Of a stretch of DNA of 64,000 nucleotides, positions 35,533 through 45,041 are shown piece after piece. The notes beneath the pieces were generated by a model. The model worked only from the letters and a program-made list of their open reading frames with translations. It was not told where the DNA came from and made no database searches. Every line of letters begins with the position of its first letter. The stretch's first letter is position 1. Origin of the DNA: Marinoscillum sp965229915 (GTDB lineage: Bacteria > Bacteroidota > Bacteroidia > Cytophagales > Cyclobacteriaceae); contig NZ_CBDDJZ010000001.1 of NCBI RefSeq assembly GCF_965229915.1, forward strand, positions 4,774,001-4,838,000, written 5' to 3'. The position numbers and the translations under genes were made by a program.

Positions 35533-38022
35533 ATGAAACGATACCTCCACCTAACAGGAATTCTACTCCTCATCTATTCTGCTTCATTTGCTCAAGTGCT
35601 ATCGCCCTATACAAGTGGTAATATTGAGCAGAAGCTCAAAAAACTCAACACTCTGGGCACAGCACTCTATGTAGCCGCACATCCGGATGATGAAAACACA
35701 CAGCTCATTGCCTACCTGGCTAATGGACGTCATTTTCGCACGGGTTATCTCGCAGCTACGCGAGGAGATGGCGGACAGAACCTCATCGGACCAGAGATTC
35801 GGGAGAAACTAGGTGTGATTCGTACCCAGGAGCTATTAGCTGCCAGAAGAACGGACAACGGGCAACAGTTTTTTTCACGAGCCAATGATTTTGGCTATTC
35901 CAAGGATCCAGATGAGACCTTTAACATTTGGGACAAAGAGAAAGTGCTGGCAGATTTTGTTTGGACTATTCGTAAGTTTCGTCCAGATGTATTAATTACT
36001 CGATTTTCGCTGCAGCCCGGAATCACTCATGGGCATCATACGGCCAGTGCAGTTTTGGCCATGGAAGCTTTTGAAGCGAGTGGGGACCCCAGCAGGTTTC
36101 CTGAGCAGCTTGCACATGTAGATGTCTGGCAGCCAAAGAAGATATTTTGGAATACAAGCCCCTGGTTTTTTAGAAATACTGGAGCCAAGTTTGATCCTGA
36201 AGAGTATGTGAAAGTAGATGTAGGTGAGTTTAACAGCTCCCTTGGGTATTCGTATACAGAAATAGCTGCTTTGAGCCGCTCGATGCACAAGAGTCAGGGT
36301 TTTGGTAATTCTGGATCCAGAGGTTCAGAATTCGAGTATTTTAAGCAATGGGGAGGCGAAAATACAGGAGACCTGTTTGGAGGTATTGATACCTCATGGA
36401 AGCGAGTGAAAGGGGCAGAAGGAGTGGCTAAGTCCTTGAAAATGGCCAGGGATACATACAGTACCTCAGATCCTTCAGAAGCTTTGAAAAATCTTTTGAT
36501 TGCCAGACAACAGCTACTCACCCTTTCAGACCAGTTTTGGAAAGAAGTAAAACTCAAAGAACTTGAGGAGGTGATCCAACTAATATCAGGGACCTACCTG
36601 GCACTCAATGCCGTGAAACCAGCCTATATTCCTGGAGACTCCATCAAAATCAATCTGGAAGCAATCAATAGGAGTCCTTTCAACTTGTCATTCAATGCTA
36701 TCAGGTTTTCTCTGAACAATGAGCGCTTTGTGTACAATATGGAAATGGAGGACAATCAATCCATAGAATTCACCTATGACTTAATCATTCCAGATGACAT
36801 GTCTTATACCAACCCCTACTGGTTGGAGCAGCCCGGCACAGAGGGGATGTACCAGGTAGATGACCAGCTGCTAAGAGGACTTCCCGAAAACAATCCCGCT
36901 GTAATGGGATATGTGAGCCTGGGTATCGAAGATCAGGTATTTGAAGTGCCAGTCCCGGTACAGTATCGGCGTACAGACCCGGTAAAGGGAGAGGTGATCA
37001 CCCCACTCATCATCAAGCCTGAGGCCATGATCAATTTGGATGCAAAAGCTTTGATTTTTTCGAATGCTGATCCCAAACCAATTAATGTGACACTAATTGC
37101 AGGAAGGGATAATCTGAGCGGAACCTTACAACTCGACGTACCAGATGGATGGACATCCAGTCCAGAGCAGTATGATTTTGAGGCCAGGAGAGAAGATGAG
37201 GAAATTCCGTTTGAGTTTTTGCTTACACCTCCGTCGAAAGCATCAGAGGGCATCATAAAGGTGAGCGCAAAAGTAAATGGTCAGGTTTACCAACGTGGAC
37301 GGTCGGTCATAGACTATGATCACATCCCCAAACAAACCCTATTTCAGGAGGCTACCGCCAAAGTGGTGAAACTGGACGCACGTCACATCAATTCAAAAAT
37401 AGGTTACATCATGGGTGCTGGAGACGATATGCCAGCTAACCTGGAGCAGGTTGGTTACCAGGTGACACAGCTGGACAAGGACCAGGTAGTTGCTACAGAA
37501 CTAGCCGCTTACGATGCTGTGATCTTGGGTATCAGAGCCTTCAATACGCTTCCCTGGTTATCCTACAAAAATCAGGAGTTGTTTGACTATGTTAAAAATG
37601 GAGGTACAATGATCGTTCAGTACAATACCAGTCATCGGCTAGTCACCGAAGAAGTGGCTCCTTTTGATTTGAAGTTATCCAGAGATCGGGTCACTGTAGA
37701 AAACGCCCCAGTTGAGTTTCTGTCACCAAAGCACCGAGTGCTCAACCAGCCGAATCGCATTACTCAGGCAGATATGGAAGGCTGGGTACAGGAACGAGGC
37801 TTGTATTTTCCTAATGAATGGTCAGCAGATCTTCAGCCGATTCTAGGAATGAACGACCCAGGTGAAGAGCAAACGAAGGGAAGTTTGCTTGTGGGAAAAT
37901 ATGGTGAGGGCTATTACTGCTACACTGGTATTTCCTTCTTTAGAGAGTTGCCAGCAGGAGTGTCAGGTGCTTACCGATTGTTTATGAATATAATCGACCT
38001 GGGTAAGTCTGAAAACCCCTAA
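35533..38022 (+). CDS. Secreted PIG-L/LmbE deacetylase with C-terminal amidotransferase-like domain
   Basis: 829 residues. A signal peptide (LLLIYSASFAQ) precedes the PIG-L catalytic domain: zinc-binding AAHPDDE (H50, D52, D53, E54), RGDGGQNLIGPEIREKLG, and THGHHTASA with the third ligand. A middle Ig-like region follows, then a class I glutamine-amidotransferase/ThuA-like domain (YDAVILGIRAFNTLPWLSYK) without an obvious catalytic Cys. PIG-L enzymes remove N-acetyl groups from amino sugars. The gene heads an operon with a tiny membrane protein and a sodium:solute symporter, which suggests extracellular or periplasmic deacetylation coupled to uptake (inference). Confidence 0.88.
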   Translation: MKRYLHLTGILLLIYSASFAQVLSPYTSGNIEQKLKKLNTLGTALYVAAHPDDENTQLIAYLANGRHFRTGYLAATRGDGGQNLIGPEIREKLGVIRTQELLAARRTDNGQQFFSRANDFGYSKDPDETFNIWDKEKVLADFVWTIRKFRPDVLITRFSLQPGITHGHHTASAVLAMEAFEASGDPSRFPEQLAHVDVWQPKKIFWNTSPWFFRNTGAKFDPEEYVKVDVGEFNSSLGYSYTEIAALSRSMHKSQGFGNSGSRGSEFEYFKQWGGENTGDLFGGIDTSWKRVKGAEGVAKSLKMARDTYSTSDPSEALKNLLIARQQLLTLSDQFWKEVKLKELEEVIQLISGTYLALNAVKPAYIPGDSIKINLEAINRSPFNLSFNAIRFSLNNERFVYNMEMEDNQSIEFTYDLIIPDDMSYTNPYWLEQPGTEGMYQVDDQLLRGLPENNPAVMGYVSLGIEDQVFEVPVPVQYRRTDPVKGEVITPLIIKPEAMINLDAKALIFSNADPKPINVTLIAGRDNLSGTLQLDVPDGWTSSPEQYDFEARREDEEIPFEFLLTPPSKASEGIIKVSAKVNGQVYQRGRSVIDYDHIPKQTLFQEATAKVVKLDARHINSKIGYIMGAGDDMPANLEQVGYQVTQLDKDQVVATELAAYDAVILGIRAFNTLPWLSYKNQELFDYVKNGGTMIVQYNTSHRLVTEEVAPFDLKLSRDRVTVENAPVEFLSPKHRVLNQPNRITQADMEGWVQERGLYFPNEWSADLQPILGMNDPGEEQTKGSLLVGKYGEGYYCYTGISFFRELPAGVSGAYRLFMNIIDLGKSENP

Positions 38023-38028
38023 GATGCC

Positions 38029-38166
38029 ATGACCGATACCACCAAAGACAACAGAGAACTCGATACACCGCCATACTTTAAAAGTTGGCGGTCCATTTAT
38101 TGGCTTGTGGCTGGATTCCTGCTACTGATCATTGTGATGTTGTACTTCTTTAGCCAGGCCTACTGA
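38029..38166 (+). CDS. Small membrane protein coupled to the symporter
   Basis: 45 residues: a charged N-terminus MTDTTKDNRELDTPPYFKSW, then one membrane helix IYWLVAGFLLLIIVMLYFFS. Its TGA overlaps the symporter ATG (TGATG), and it starts six bases after the PIG-L stop, so all three genes are translated as a block. Small membrane partners of SSS-family symporters are known (DUF997/YhdT with PanF, DUF4212 with acetate-type carriers); this one shows no direct resemblance to those, so a partner role is inference. Confidence 0.75.
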   Translation: MTDTTKDNRELDTPPYFKSWRSIYWLVAGFLLLIIVMLYFFSQAY

Positions 38167-39839
38167 TGAATACGCTGGATATAGTGGTGCTATTTGGCAC
38201 TCTCCTGGCGATAGTGGCTTACGGAGTGTATAAGACCAGGGGGTATAACAACATTCAAGGGTACCTGCTTGGCAATAATTCCATGAGCTGGGGTACCATT
38301 GGATTATCTGTGATGGCTACTCAGGCCAGTGCCATTACCTTCATATCCACACCTGGTCAGGGGTATGAAAGTGGAATGGGGTTTGTGCAGAACTACTTTG
38401 GTTTGCCAATCGCTTTGATCATTGTCTCAGCGGTTTTTATTCCAATATTTTACAAGCTAAAAGTTTACACCGCATACGAATACCTTGAGTCTCGGTTTGA
38501 TTTGAAGACGCGGATGTTGGGAGCTTTTCTGTTTTTGATCCAAAGAGGATTGGCTGCTGGCATTACAATTTATGCGCCAGCCATTATCTTATCGAGTATA
38601 CTGGAATGGGACCTCACCATGACCATCTTCATTACCGGTGGACTGGTGATTGTTTATACTGTCTCTGGTGGTACCAAAGCCGTCAGTATTACCCAAAAGC
38701 AGCAGATGGCAGTGATTATGATAGGAATGTTCGTGACATTCGGGATCATCATTGCTTACATTACTGATTACGTTTCATTTTCTAGCGCATTGAACATAGC
38801 CGGGAGTTTGGAAAAACTCAATGCTGTGGATCTGGACTTCAATGTAGAAAAGCGCTACACCCTTTGGTCAGGCCTGACTGGAGGCTTGTTTCTGGCATTG
38901 TCATACTTTGGTACCGATCAGTCACAGGTTCAGAGATACCTGGGTGGTAAAAACATTACCGAAAGCAGAATGGGACTGATGTTCAATGCAATATTGAAGA
39001 TTCCGATGCAGTTCTTTATTCTGTTCACAGGAGTGATGGTATACATCTTTTTCATGTTTTACACTCCTCCTGTTCACTTTAAGGATGCCTCAGTTCAGCA
39101 ACTCAAAGCGTCAGAATACGGAACGGAATACGAGGTGCTGGCGTCAGAGTATGAACTGGTACTGGAAGAGCGAAAAGCCGCTGCTATGCGCTATGCTGAG
39201 AATCCTACGGATGCAGGTGCTGCTGCCTTGCAACAAGCGGATAGCCGCTCTTTGGTTATTAGAGATGAAGTGAAGGGATTGCTGCTAAAAGTAGATCCTG
39301 AAATTGAAACAAAGGATTCTGATTACGTGTTTTTGACCTTTATCCTTACCTATCTCCCGCACGGATTAATCGGCTTGTTAATCGCTGTAATCTTTTCGGC
39401 TGCCATGTCTTCATCCTCTTCGGAGATTAACTCATTGTCTTCCACTACTACAGTGGATATTTACACCAGACTGCTCAAGAAAGAAGGCGCCACTAATGAT
39501 GTGCTGGTATCAAAAGGATTGACCCTACTTTGGGGAGGAATTGCCATTTCATTCGCTATTCTGGCTAAGAATTCAGAGAATCTAATTGAAGCTGTCAATA
39601 TTGTTGGGTCTGTGTTTTATGGAACTATTCTGGGGATTTTTCTGGTGGCTTTCTTTATGAAGCGGGTAGGAGGGAGTGCCGTGTTCTGGGCAGCATTAGT
39701 AGCACAAACTACGGTGATAGTCTTCCATTTCCTGACAGTGTACGAAGTGATTTCTTTGGGTTATCTATGGTACAACGCCATTGGCTGCCTGTTGACCATG
39801 CTGCTTAGCTGGATAATCCAACTCTTTAATAGGAACTAA
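38166..39839 (+). CDS. Sodium:solute symporter (SSS family)
   Basis: 557 residues with about 13 membrane helices. The N-terminal DIVVLFGTLLAIVAYGVY and GYLLGNNSMSWGTIGLSVMA, with ATQASAITFISTPGQGYESG and YFGTDQSQVQRYLGGKN, are the SSS signature regions. The sodium-site serines are in SAAMSSSSSEINSLSSTTTV. A roughly 90-residue soluble insert, rich in Glu/Ala, lies between helices 8 and 9. It drives solute uptake with the sodium gradient; the substrate is unknown, but the PIG-L context suggests a sugar-derived compound. Confidence 0.92.
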   Translation: MNTLDIVVLFGTLLAIVAYGVYKTRGYNNIQGYLLGNNSMSWGTIGLSVMATQASAITFISTPGQGYESGMGFVQNYFGLPIALIIVSAVFIPIFYKLKVYTAYEYLESRFDLKTRMLGAFLFLIQRGLAAGITIYAPAIILSSILEWDLTMTIFITGGLVIVYTVSGGTKAVSITQKQQMAVIMIGMFVTFGIIIAYITDYVSFSSALNIAGSLEKLNAVDLDFNVEKRYTLWSGLTGGLFLALSYFGTDQSQVQRYLGGKNITESRMGLMFNAILKIPMQFFILFTGVMVYIFFMFYTPPVHFKDASVQQLKASEYGTEYEVLASEYELVLEERKAAAMRYAENPTDAGAAALQQADSRSLVIRDEVKGLLLKVDPEIETKDSDYVFLTFILTYLPHGLIGLLIAVIFSAAMSSSSSEINSLSSTTTVDIYTRLLKKEGATNDVLVSKGLTLLWGGIAISFAILAKNSENLIEAVNIVGSVFYGTILGIFLVAFFMKRVGGSAVFWAALVAQTTVIVFHFLTVYEVISLGYLWYNAIGCLLTMLLSWIIQLFNRN

Positions 39840-39875
39840 ACAACAAAGGCTCTGAAATTTCAGAGCCTTTGTTGT
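39840..39875. terminator. Perfect 36-bp palindrome, bidirectional terminator
   Basis: 18-base arms ACAACAAAGGCTCTGAAA and its exact complement (39858-39875) with no spacer. It lies between the convergent symporter and DUF2911 genes, so it can act in both directions. Confidence 0.8.
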
Positions 39876-39891
39876 TATGAGTTTTTGTTGA

Positions 39892-40758
39892 TTATTTCAG
39901 TGAATCGATCAAATCCTGATTTCTCTTCACATAACCAAAGTCACCATTTGGACTTGCTTTAGCCGTTTCCATAGACTGCTTGGCAGTCTCTATTGCTTCT
40001 TTCTTCTTACCCAAAGCTTTCAGAATCAATGCCTTGGTATGCACATTCCAAAACTGATTCGAGTTTTCTCCGATAGCAAGGTATTTGTTCATATACTCCA
40101 GCGCTTTTTCCAACTCCATGTTTTGAGAAAGGTAGAAGTTAGCAGCCTGTGAATACACAGCCGGGTTTACTTGAGTCTTCTGTGCAATATCCTTCATCAC
40201 TTGCTCTTTGTAGTTTACTTCGATTGGAAGGTTCCACATCACATTGGCCCATGAAAACTGGATATTTGCTTTGGTATTGTCAGCGCTGATATCAGTGATC
40301 TGGAAAGTCATTCTTTCCACCACATTCATCGGCTGAGCTGGCTTTACTTTAGCTTTTACCACTGCTTTAGACTCATCGTAAGCGCTTTCGTTTCCTCCAA
40401 TTGGTTCAGAAATAAGCATTACCTGCCACTCATCTTTACCAGGGATACTCACGATCTGGTATTCACCTGCTTTTACATCCTGACCAGCCACTTTTAAATC
40501 GGTACTGAAAGTAATCATACTTCCAGAGTTGGCGCCTGTTCTCCACACTTCACCAAATTGCTCCAGGAACTCGTCTCCCGAACCAAAGATTTTACGCCCC
40601 TTTACTCCTGGTCTGAAGTAGTCGATAGTCACATCAGTAAGTCCCACTTTGCTGTATACAGATCCTGCTGGGCTAGGCTGCGGGGTGTCAATCTGTGCCA
40701 TTGCTGACCCAGTGACGAATAGAAGACATATTAAGGTTAGTTTTGCGATTTTACTCAT
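39892..40758 (-). CDS. Secreted DUF2911 domain protein
   Basis: 288 residues from the ATG at 40758, with signal peptide MSKIAKLTLICLLFVTGSAM-AQ. The mature part begins IDTPQPSPAGSVYSKVGLTD and VTIDYFRPGVKGRKIFG, DUF2911 hallmarks; the C-terminal quarter has TPR-like helices (FYLSQNMELEKALEYMNKYL). The function is unknown. The open frame extends 44 residues upstream without signal-peptide character, so that start is rejected. Confidence 0.87.
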   Translation of the reverse strand: MSKIAKLTLICLLFVTGSAMAQIDTPQPSPAGSVYSKVGLTDVTIDYFRPGVKGRKIFGSGDEFLEQFGEVWRTGANSGSMITFSTDLKVAGQDVKAGEYQIVSIPGKDEWQVMLISEPIGGNESAYDESKAVVKAKVKPAQPMNVVERMTFQITDISADNTKANIQFSWANVMWNLPIEVNYKEQVMKDIAQKTQVNPAVYSQAANFYLSQNMELEKALEYMNKYLAIGENSNQFWNVHTKALILKALGKKKEAIETAKQSMETAKASPNGDFGYVKRNQDLIDSLK

Positions 40759-40787
40759 CGTTTTAAATAGGTTTAGTTTATTTATTA

Positions 40788-41399
40788 ATGTACGACCTTT
40801 CTTCTTACGAAAAACTACCACATTCGTTTTACGAGCGTGACGATGTGGTGCAAATTGCGCAAGACTTACTTGGTAAGTATTTGATAACAAACATAGATGG
40901 AATTATCACAGCAGCAAAGATTGTGGAGACGGAAGCCTATAATGGCCGATGCGATAAAGCCTGTCACACCTTTCTGAAACGTACTCGCCGGACAGAAGTG
41001 ATGTACGGTCCGGGAGGTACTGCTTATGTATATCTCTGCTACGGGATTCATCACCTCTTTAATGTTGTTACTAATCAAGAAGGGCAAGCCGATGCGGTCT
41101 TGATACGGGGTGTGGAGCCGGTGATCAATGTAGATATCATGCAGGAGCGAAGAGGCTCCAAAATACCCAGAAAGAAGATTTCATCAGGTCCAGGCATGCT
41201 CAGTCAGGCCATGGGAATCTCCACTGCTCTCAATGGGATATCCTTAAATGGCGATCAAATTTGGCTTGCTAGCGTATCTGATTCTGAACCTTTTGAGATG
41301 GCTACTGATGTACGCATTGGTGTTGACTATGCTGAGGAGGATGCCCTGCTACCTTGGCGCTTTTATGTGAAGGATAATCCTTTTGTGAGTGTTAAATAA
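40788..41399 (+). CDS. Alkyladenine (3-methyladenine) DNA glycosylase, AAG/MPG family
   Basis: 203 residues: LPHSFYERDDVVQIAQDLLG, KIVETEAYNGRCDKACHTF, TEVMYGPGGTAYVYLCYGIH with the YVYxxYG motif of the active site, and RRGSKIPRKKISSGPGMLSQAM. It removes alkylated purines from DNA. Only 29 bases separate its ATG from the divergent DUF2911 ATG, so each promoter must overlap the other gene's 5' end. Confidence 0.93.
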   Translation: MYDLSSYEKLPHSFYERDDVVQIAQDLLGKYLITNIDGIITAAKIVETEAYNGRCDKACHTFLKRTRRTEVMYGPGGTAYVYLCYGIHHLFNVVTNQEGQADAVLIRGVEPVINVDIMQERRGSKIPRKKISSGPGMLSQAMGISTALNGISLNGDQIWLASVSDSEPFEMATDVRIGVDYAEEDALLPWRFYVKDNPFVSVK

Positions 41400-41581
41400 C
41401 AATACTAAAACTAAGTGGATGTAGTTATAAAACAAAATCCCCAACCATTTCTGATTAGGGATTTAAGCATTCATACACTTGTTTAATTTTGTGACCGCTG
41501 GTTAAGGCCCCAACATGCCAAAAATAGGTCAACTGGTTTAAAAATAAAAAATATTAAAAAAAATCTTTGAATAATTATATA

Positions 41582-43102
41582 ATGCTGAGATACGCCCTTC
41601 TACTTCTATCCATTCTTTATTATTACGTGTCTTATTCACAATTGCAATTTTTTAGTGATCCTGAGTCGTTGGACTCGTTAAACTCTGTGAAAGGCGAAAA
41701 CTATATTTTCTTTGATTTTGACAATTCCAAAATCTATTTCACACGAGAGCGTCACCCAGGTAATGAAGCTGGAGTTCAGGATGTGGGTGATATCTGGACT
41801 TCAAATCTCATGGATACTACCTGGACCACACCGGAGCCATTTGACGTAAATGATCAGCACTTCACCTCGCCTCTGGGAACTACACCAGATGGACAGTATT
41901 TTCTATATAATTATGTGTGGTTTGATAAAGGGCTGTATTATGGAAAAGTAATGGCCAGAAGTTTGAATGGTCAGACTGTAGAGGTAAACGTACCATACTT
42001 CAAAAACCGCTCACCACTCCAAACTGGTGGTTTGTCGAGAGATGGTCGGTATATGCTGATGAGCCTGGAAAACAACCTGGGGTATGGCGTGGATGATTTA
42101 TTCGTAAGCATACTAGATGCCAATGGAAAATGGTCTGCCCCAAAAAACCTTGGGATCACAGTGAATACTGAGTTTCAGGAGATCTCGCCATTTTTAGCTC
42201 CTGACAATAAGACCCTCTATTTTGCTAGTAATGGTAGGGGAGGTGCCGGAAGTTTTGACTTGTTTTATTCTACCCGGTTGGATGATACCTGGCAAAACTG
42301 GTCGGAACCAATCGCACTGGATCAAATCAATACATCAGGCTCTGAGACCAGTTTTGTATTCAGCAATGATTCCCAATATGCCTACTTTGTTTCCACTCAG
42401 AATAGCGATGGCTATGGAGATATCAAAAGAATTCGGATTGAGGCAGATTTTAAAGAGACCATTGATACTACGTCACAGTTGATGGTGGTTAAGGATCAAA
42501 AAGAGGAGCAATTTATTGCCTTTGAACTGATCGATAAGAATACAGGTGATCCAGTGAATGGCTCTGTAGTGATTCTGGGGAACGATGCGGATCGAGCTAC
42601 CGCGTCAGAGGGTAAGTTGCTACTCAGCAGCATACTTGGTTCAGTGCGGCTGGAATTTAAGTCCGAAGGGTACTTCTCGACCAAAAGAAGTTATGACCTG
42701 GATACGCTGGTTACTGATTCCATTTATTCCGTGGCATTGGAACCACTGCAGGAAGGAAACGTGATCACATTGAATAATGTTTTATTCTATAGAGGTACGG
42801 CCAATTTTGTGGAAGGGTCAGAAGATGAGTTGGATTTGGTAGTGGAAATGATGAACGAAAACCCCGAAGTAAATATCTTCCTCAAAGGACACACTGATAA
42901 TGTGGGAAATGCCATGCTCAACGTGGAATTGTCTCAGGAGCGGGTCTACGCAGTGACGGATTATCTAGTCTCTCAGGGAATAGCAAGTGACCGGATAGAT
43001 GGCAAAGGTTTTGGAGGCGAACAACCAGTGGCAAGTAATGCATCAGAAGTTACTCGAAAACTCAATAGACGGGTAGAATTTGAAGTTAGAAAGGCTAATT
43101 AG
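41582..43102 (+). CDS. OmpA-family protein with PD40 propeller repeats
   Basis: 506 residues from the ATG at 41582 (a TTG-started extension is rejected because it precedes the signal peptide LLLLSILYYYVSYSQ). The N-terminal half has PD40-type blades (TTPDGQYFLYNY, LSRDGRYMLMSL, FSNDSQYAYFVSTQNSDGYG). A carboxypeptidase-regulatory-like segment follows (LIDKNTGDPVNGSVVIL), then a C-terminal OmpA peptidoglycan-binding domain with FLKGHTDNVGNAMLNVELSQ and NRRVEFEV. This architecture is frequent in Bacteroidota envelope proteins, including T9SS-linked ones. It overlaps the convergent ggt stop by four bases. Confidence 0.9.
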   Translation: MLRYALLLLSILYYYVSYSQLQFFSDPESLDSLNSVKGENYIFFDFDNSKIYFTRERHPGNEAGVQDVGDIWTSNLMDTTWTTPEPFDVNDQHFTSPLGTTPDGQYFLYNYVWFDKGLYYGKVMARSLNGQTVEVNVPYFKNRSPLQTGGLSRDGRYMLMSLENNLGYGVDDLFVSILDANGKWSAPKNLGITVNTEFQEISPFLAPDNKTLYFASNGRGGAGSFDLFYSTRLDDTWQNWSEPIALDQINTSGSETSFVFSNDSQYAYFVSTQNSDGYGDIKRIRIEADFKETIDTTSQLMVVKDQKEEQFIAFELIDKNTGDPVNGSVVILGNDADRATASEGKLLLSSILGSVRLEFKSEGYFSTKRSYDLDTLVTDSIYSVALEPLQEGNVITLNNVLFYRGTANFVEGSEDELDLVVEMMNENPEVNIFLKGHTDNVGNAMLNVELSQERVYAVTDYLVSQGIASDRIDGKGFGGEQPVASNASEVTRKLNRRVEFEVRKAN

Positions 43103-44790
43103 TATCCTTCAGCAGAGTCATCTCCACGAGGGTCAGCACCTCCTTCGAGTTGCCCATCTGGCCGGACCAATATACAGTCAGTTCGGCCTATCTTATCAAC
43201 TACCTGAAACTGGTACCCCTGTTCCTCTAATTCAGATTGGGTTTGATCAGAGATGGCAGATTCTTCCATTTTGATTTGATCTGGAAGCCACTGGTGATGA
43301 ACTTTCTTACTCTCTACTGCAGCTTGCATAGACATATCGTAATCCACCAGATTCACTATAGTCTGAAATACCGAGGTGATAATGGTCGCTCCTCCAGGAC
43401 TGCCGATTACTGCCTTTAACTGACCGTCCTTTTCCAGGATGGTAGGTGTCATAGAGCTAAGCATTCTTTTGCCCGGGGCAATGGAGTTGGCTTCTGCTCC
43501 AATCAAACCAAAGAAATTAGGCACTCCTGGTTTGGCACTGAAATCATCCATTTCGTTATTGAGGACAAAACCAGCACCTTTTACCCACACTTTGCAGCCA
43601 TAGTTTAAGTTGAGAGTGGTCGTGATTGACACTGCATTGCCAAACTTATCTACTATGGAAAAATGGGTTGTTTGATCAGACTCATAAGGCACTTCTCCTC
43701 CTTGTATTTCCTTAGCTGGTGTGATAGAGGTGGTATTAATGCCGGCATACCTTTTTGAGTTGTACTCTTCTGATAGCAATGTCTCGATTGGTACTTCATA
43801 GAAATCCGGATCTCCAAGGTGTTTTGCTCGGTCAGCAAACACGCGTTTTTCTATCTCGGCCATGAGATGTACCGCATCAGTACTGTTATGATCATAATTG
43901 GCTAGTTGTACGAACTCAGCTCCTTTCAGCAGTTGCAGTACTGCCACACCACCACTAGAGGGCGGAGGCATGGTGATGACCTTGTGTCCTTTATAGGTGC
44001 CTACCAAAGGTGTACGCCAGGTAGCTTCGTAAGATTCCAGATCCTCTCTGGTGATCAGACCTCCGCCACGTTCCATTTCGTTAATGATCTGGCCAGCCAC
44101 AATGCCCTTGTAAAAACCGTCTCTCCCGGAGTCTCTGACAAATGATAAGGTAGCAGCTAGCTGCACCTGAGTAACATAGTCTCCACCATTCCACCCTTCA
44201 TCATTGATTACCCAGGGTTTCCAGTCATTGGCAGCTTTGAAGTCATCCTGTTTTTCGTTGAGCGCGGAGGCTTCATCCTGGGTGATGCGATGACCTTCAT
44301 GTGCCAGTACAATTGCTGGTTGTAACAGTTGAGCCCATGGTAGAGATCCATAGCGCTCATGAAGTTGCCACATTCCTGCCACACTCCCCGGAACACCAGC
44401 AGCCAGATGACCCAGCGTACTTTTATCAGACACTACCTGACCACTGTCATTTTGATACATGGTGCGAGAGGCTGCCAGAGGAGCTCTTTCTCGGTAGTCC
44501 AGAGAATTGATGCTTCCATCATTTTCTCGGATCACTGCAAATCCACCACCCCCAATGTTACCTGCTCGGGGATAGACCACAGCAAGGGCGAATTGAGTTG
44601 CTATTGCAGCATCGTACGCATTACCACCTTGCTTCAGGATGGATAGACCAACCTTGGTAGCCAGAGGGTGAGCAGATACCACCATGGCACTGTCACCTAA
44701 TACACCTACTTTTTGATCGGTGGGCGTGGGGCTGCAAGAATAAACCAGCCAACCCAGTACAAGGAGAAAGTTAATTTTGATGCTGCGCAT
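43099..44790 (-). CDS. ggt: Gamma-glutamyltransferase, lipoprotein
   Basis: 563 residues. The leader ends in a lipobox LVYSC (Cys19). GGT motifs are present: GNAYDAAIATQFALAVVYP, GGGGFAVI with the substrate-binding DYRERAP, and the autocleavage site with nucleophile T374 in ESDQTTHFSIVDKFGNA, then TTTLNLNYG and SSMTPTILEKDG. It hydrolyses or transfers gamma-glutamyl groups from glutathione-like peptides at the cell envelope. It overlaps a small upstream lipoprotein gene by 20 bases. Confidence 0.95.
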   Translation of the reverse strand: MRSIKINFLLVLGWLVYSCSPTPTDQKVGVLGDSAMVVSAHPLATKVGLSILKQGGNAYDAAIATQFALAVVYPRAGNIGGGGFAVIRENDGSINSLDYRERAPLAASRTMYQNDSGQVVSDKSTLGHLAAGVPGSVAGMWQLHERYGSLPWAQLLQPAIVLAHEGHRITQDEASALNEKQDDFKAANDWKPWVINDEGWNGGDYVTQVQLAATLSFVRDSGRDGFYKGIVAGQIINEMERGGGLITREDLESYEATWRTPLVGTYKGHKVITMPPPSSGGVAVLQLLKGAEFVQLANYDHNSTDAVHLMAEIEKRVFADRAKHLGDPDFYEVPIETLLSEEYNSKRYAGINTTSITPAKEIQGGEVPYESDQTTHFSIVDKFGNAVSITTTLNLNYGCKVWVKGAGFVLNNEMDDFSAKPGVPNFFGLIGAEANSIAPGKRMLSSMTPTILEKDGQLKAVIGSPGGATIITSVFQTIVNLVDYDMSMQAAVESKKVHHQWLPDQIKMEESAISDQTQSELEEQGYQFQVVDKIGRTDCILVRPDGQLEGGADPRGDDSAEGY

Positions 44791-44995
44791 TGATCTTTTT
44801 GGTTCGCTTCAGTGATTTGTACTTCTTGATCTTAACACGTTTTTTGCCTCTGTCTCGCTTGCTATCATAGGGTCTGAAGTGCTTGCGCGATTTGGTAATG
44901 GGTATTTTATAATAGGAGGCATGACAGCCAGAAAACAACTGTACGCTCAGGAGAAGAATGATCAAAGTGCCAAGAAAACGAAATCTGTGTCTCAT
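44771..44995 (-). CDS. Small basic lipoprotein
   Basis: 74 residues. The leader ends in lipobox LFSGC (Cys24). The mature part is extremely basic (KRDRGKKRVKIKKYKSLKRT). The 3' end overlaps the ggt start, so the two are coupled. No family is recognised; a role in binding peptidoglycan, LPS or nucleic acid would be speculation. Confidence 0.65.
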   Translation of the reverse strand: MRHRFRFLGTLIILLLSVQLFSGCHASYYKIPITKSRKHFRPYDSKRDRGKKRVKIKKYKSLKRTKKINAQHQN

Positions 44996-45041
44996 ATACT
45001 ATGAAACGACAAACTAACCATTTTCTTGGCATAAGTCCGAA

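Noticed and set aside
39840..39875. Regulatory palindrome or recombination site
   Set aside because: It sits between two convergent genes with A/T-rich outer ends, which fits a bidirectional terminator.
40759..40890. Longer N-terminus for the DUF2911 protein
   Set aside because: The added 44 residues would precede a clear signal peptide and overlap the divergent glycosylase gene.
41435..41464. Terminator after the alkyladenine glycosylase gene
   Set aside because: The 7-bp dyad AAATCCC/GGGATTT has a 16-base loop and only three T; too weak to call.
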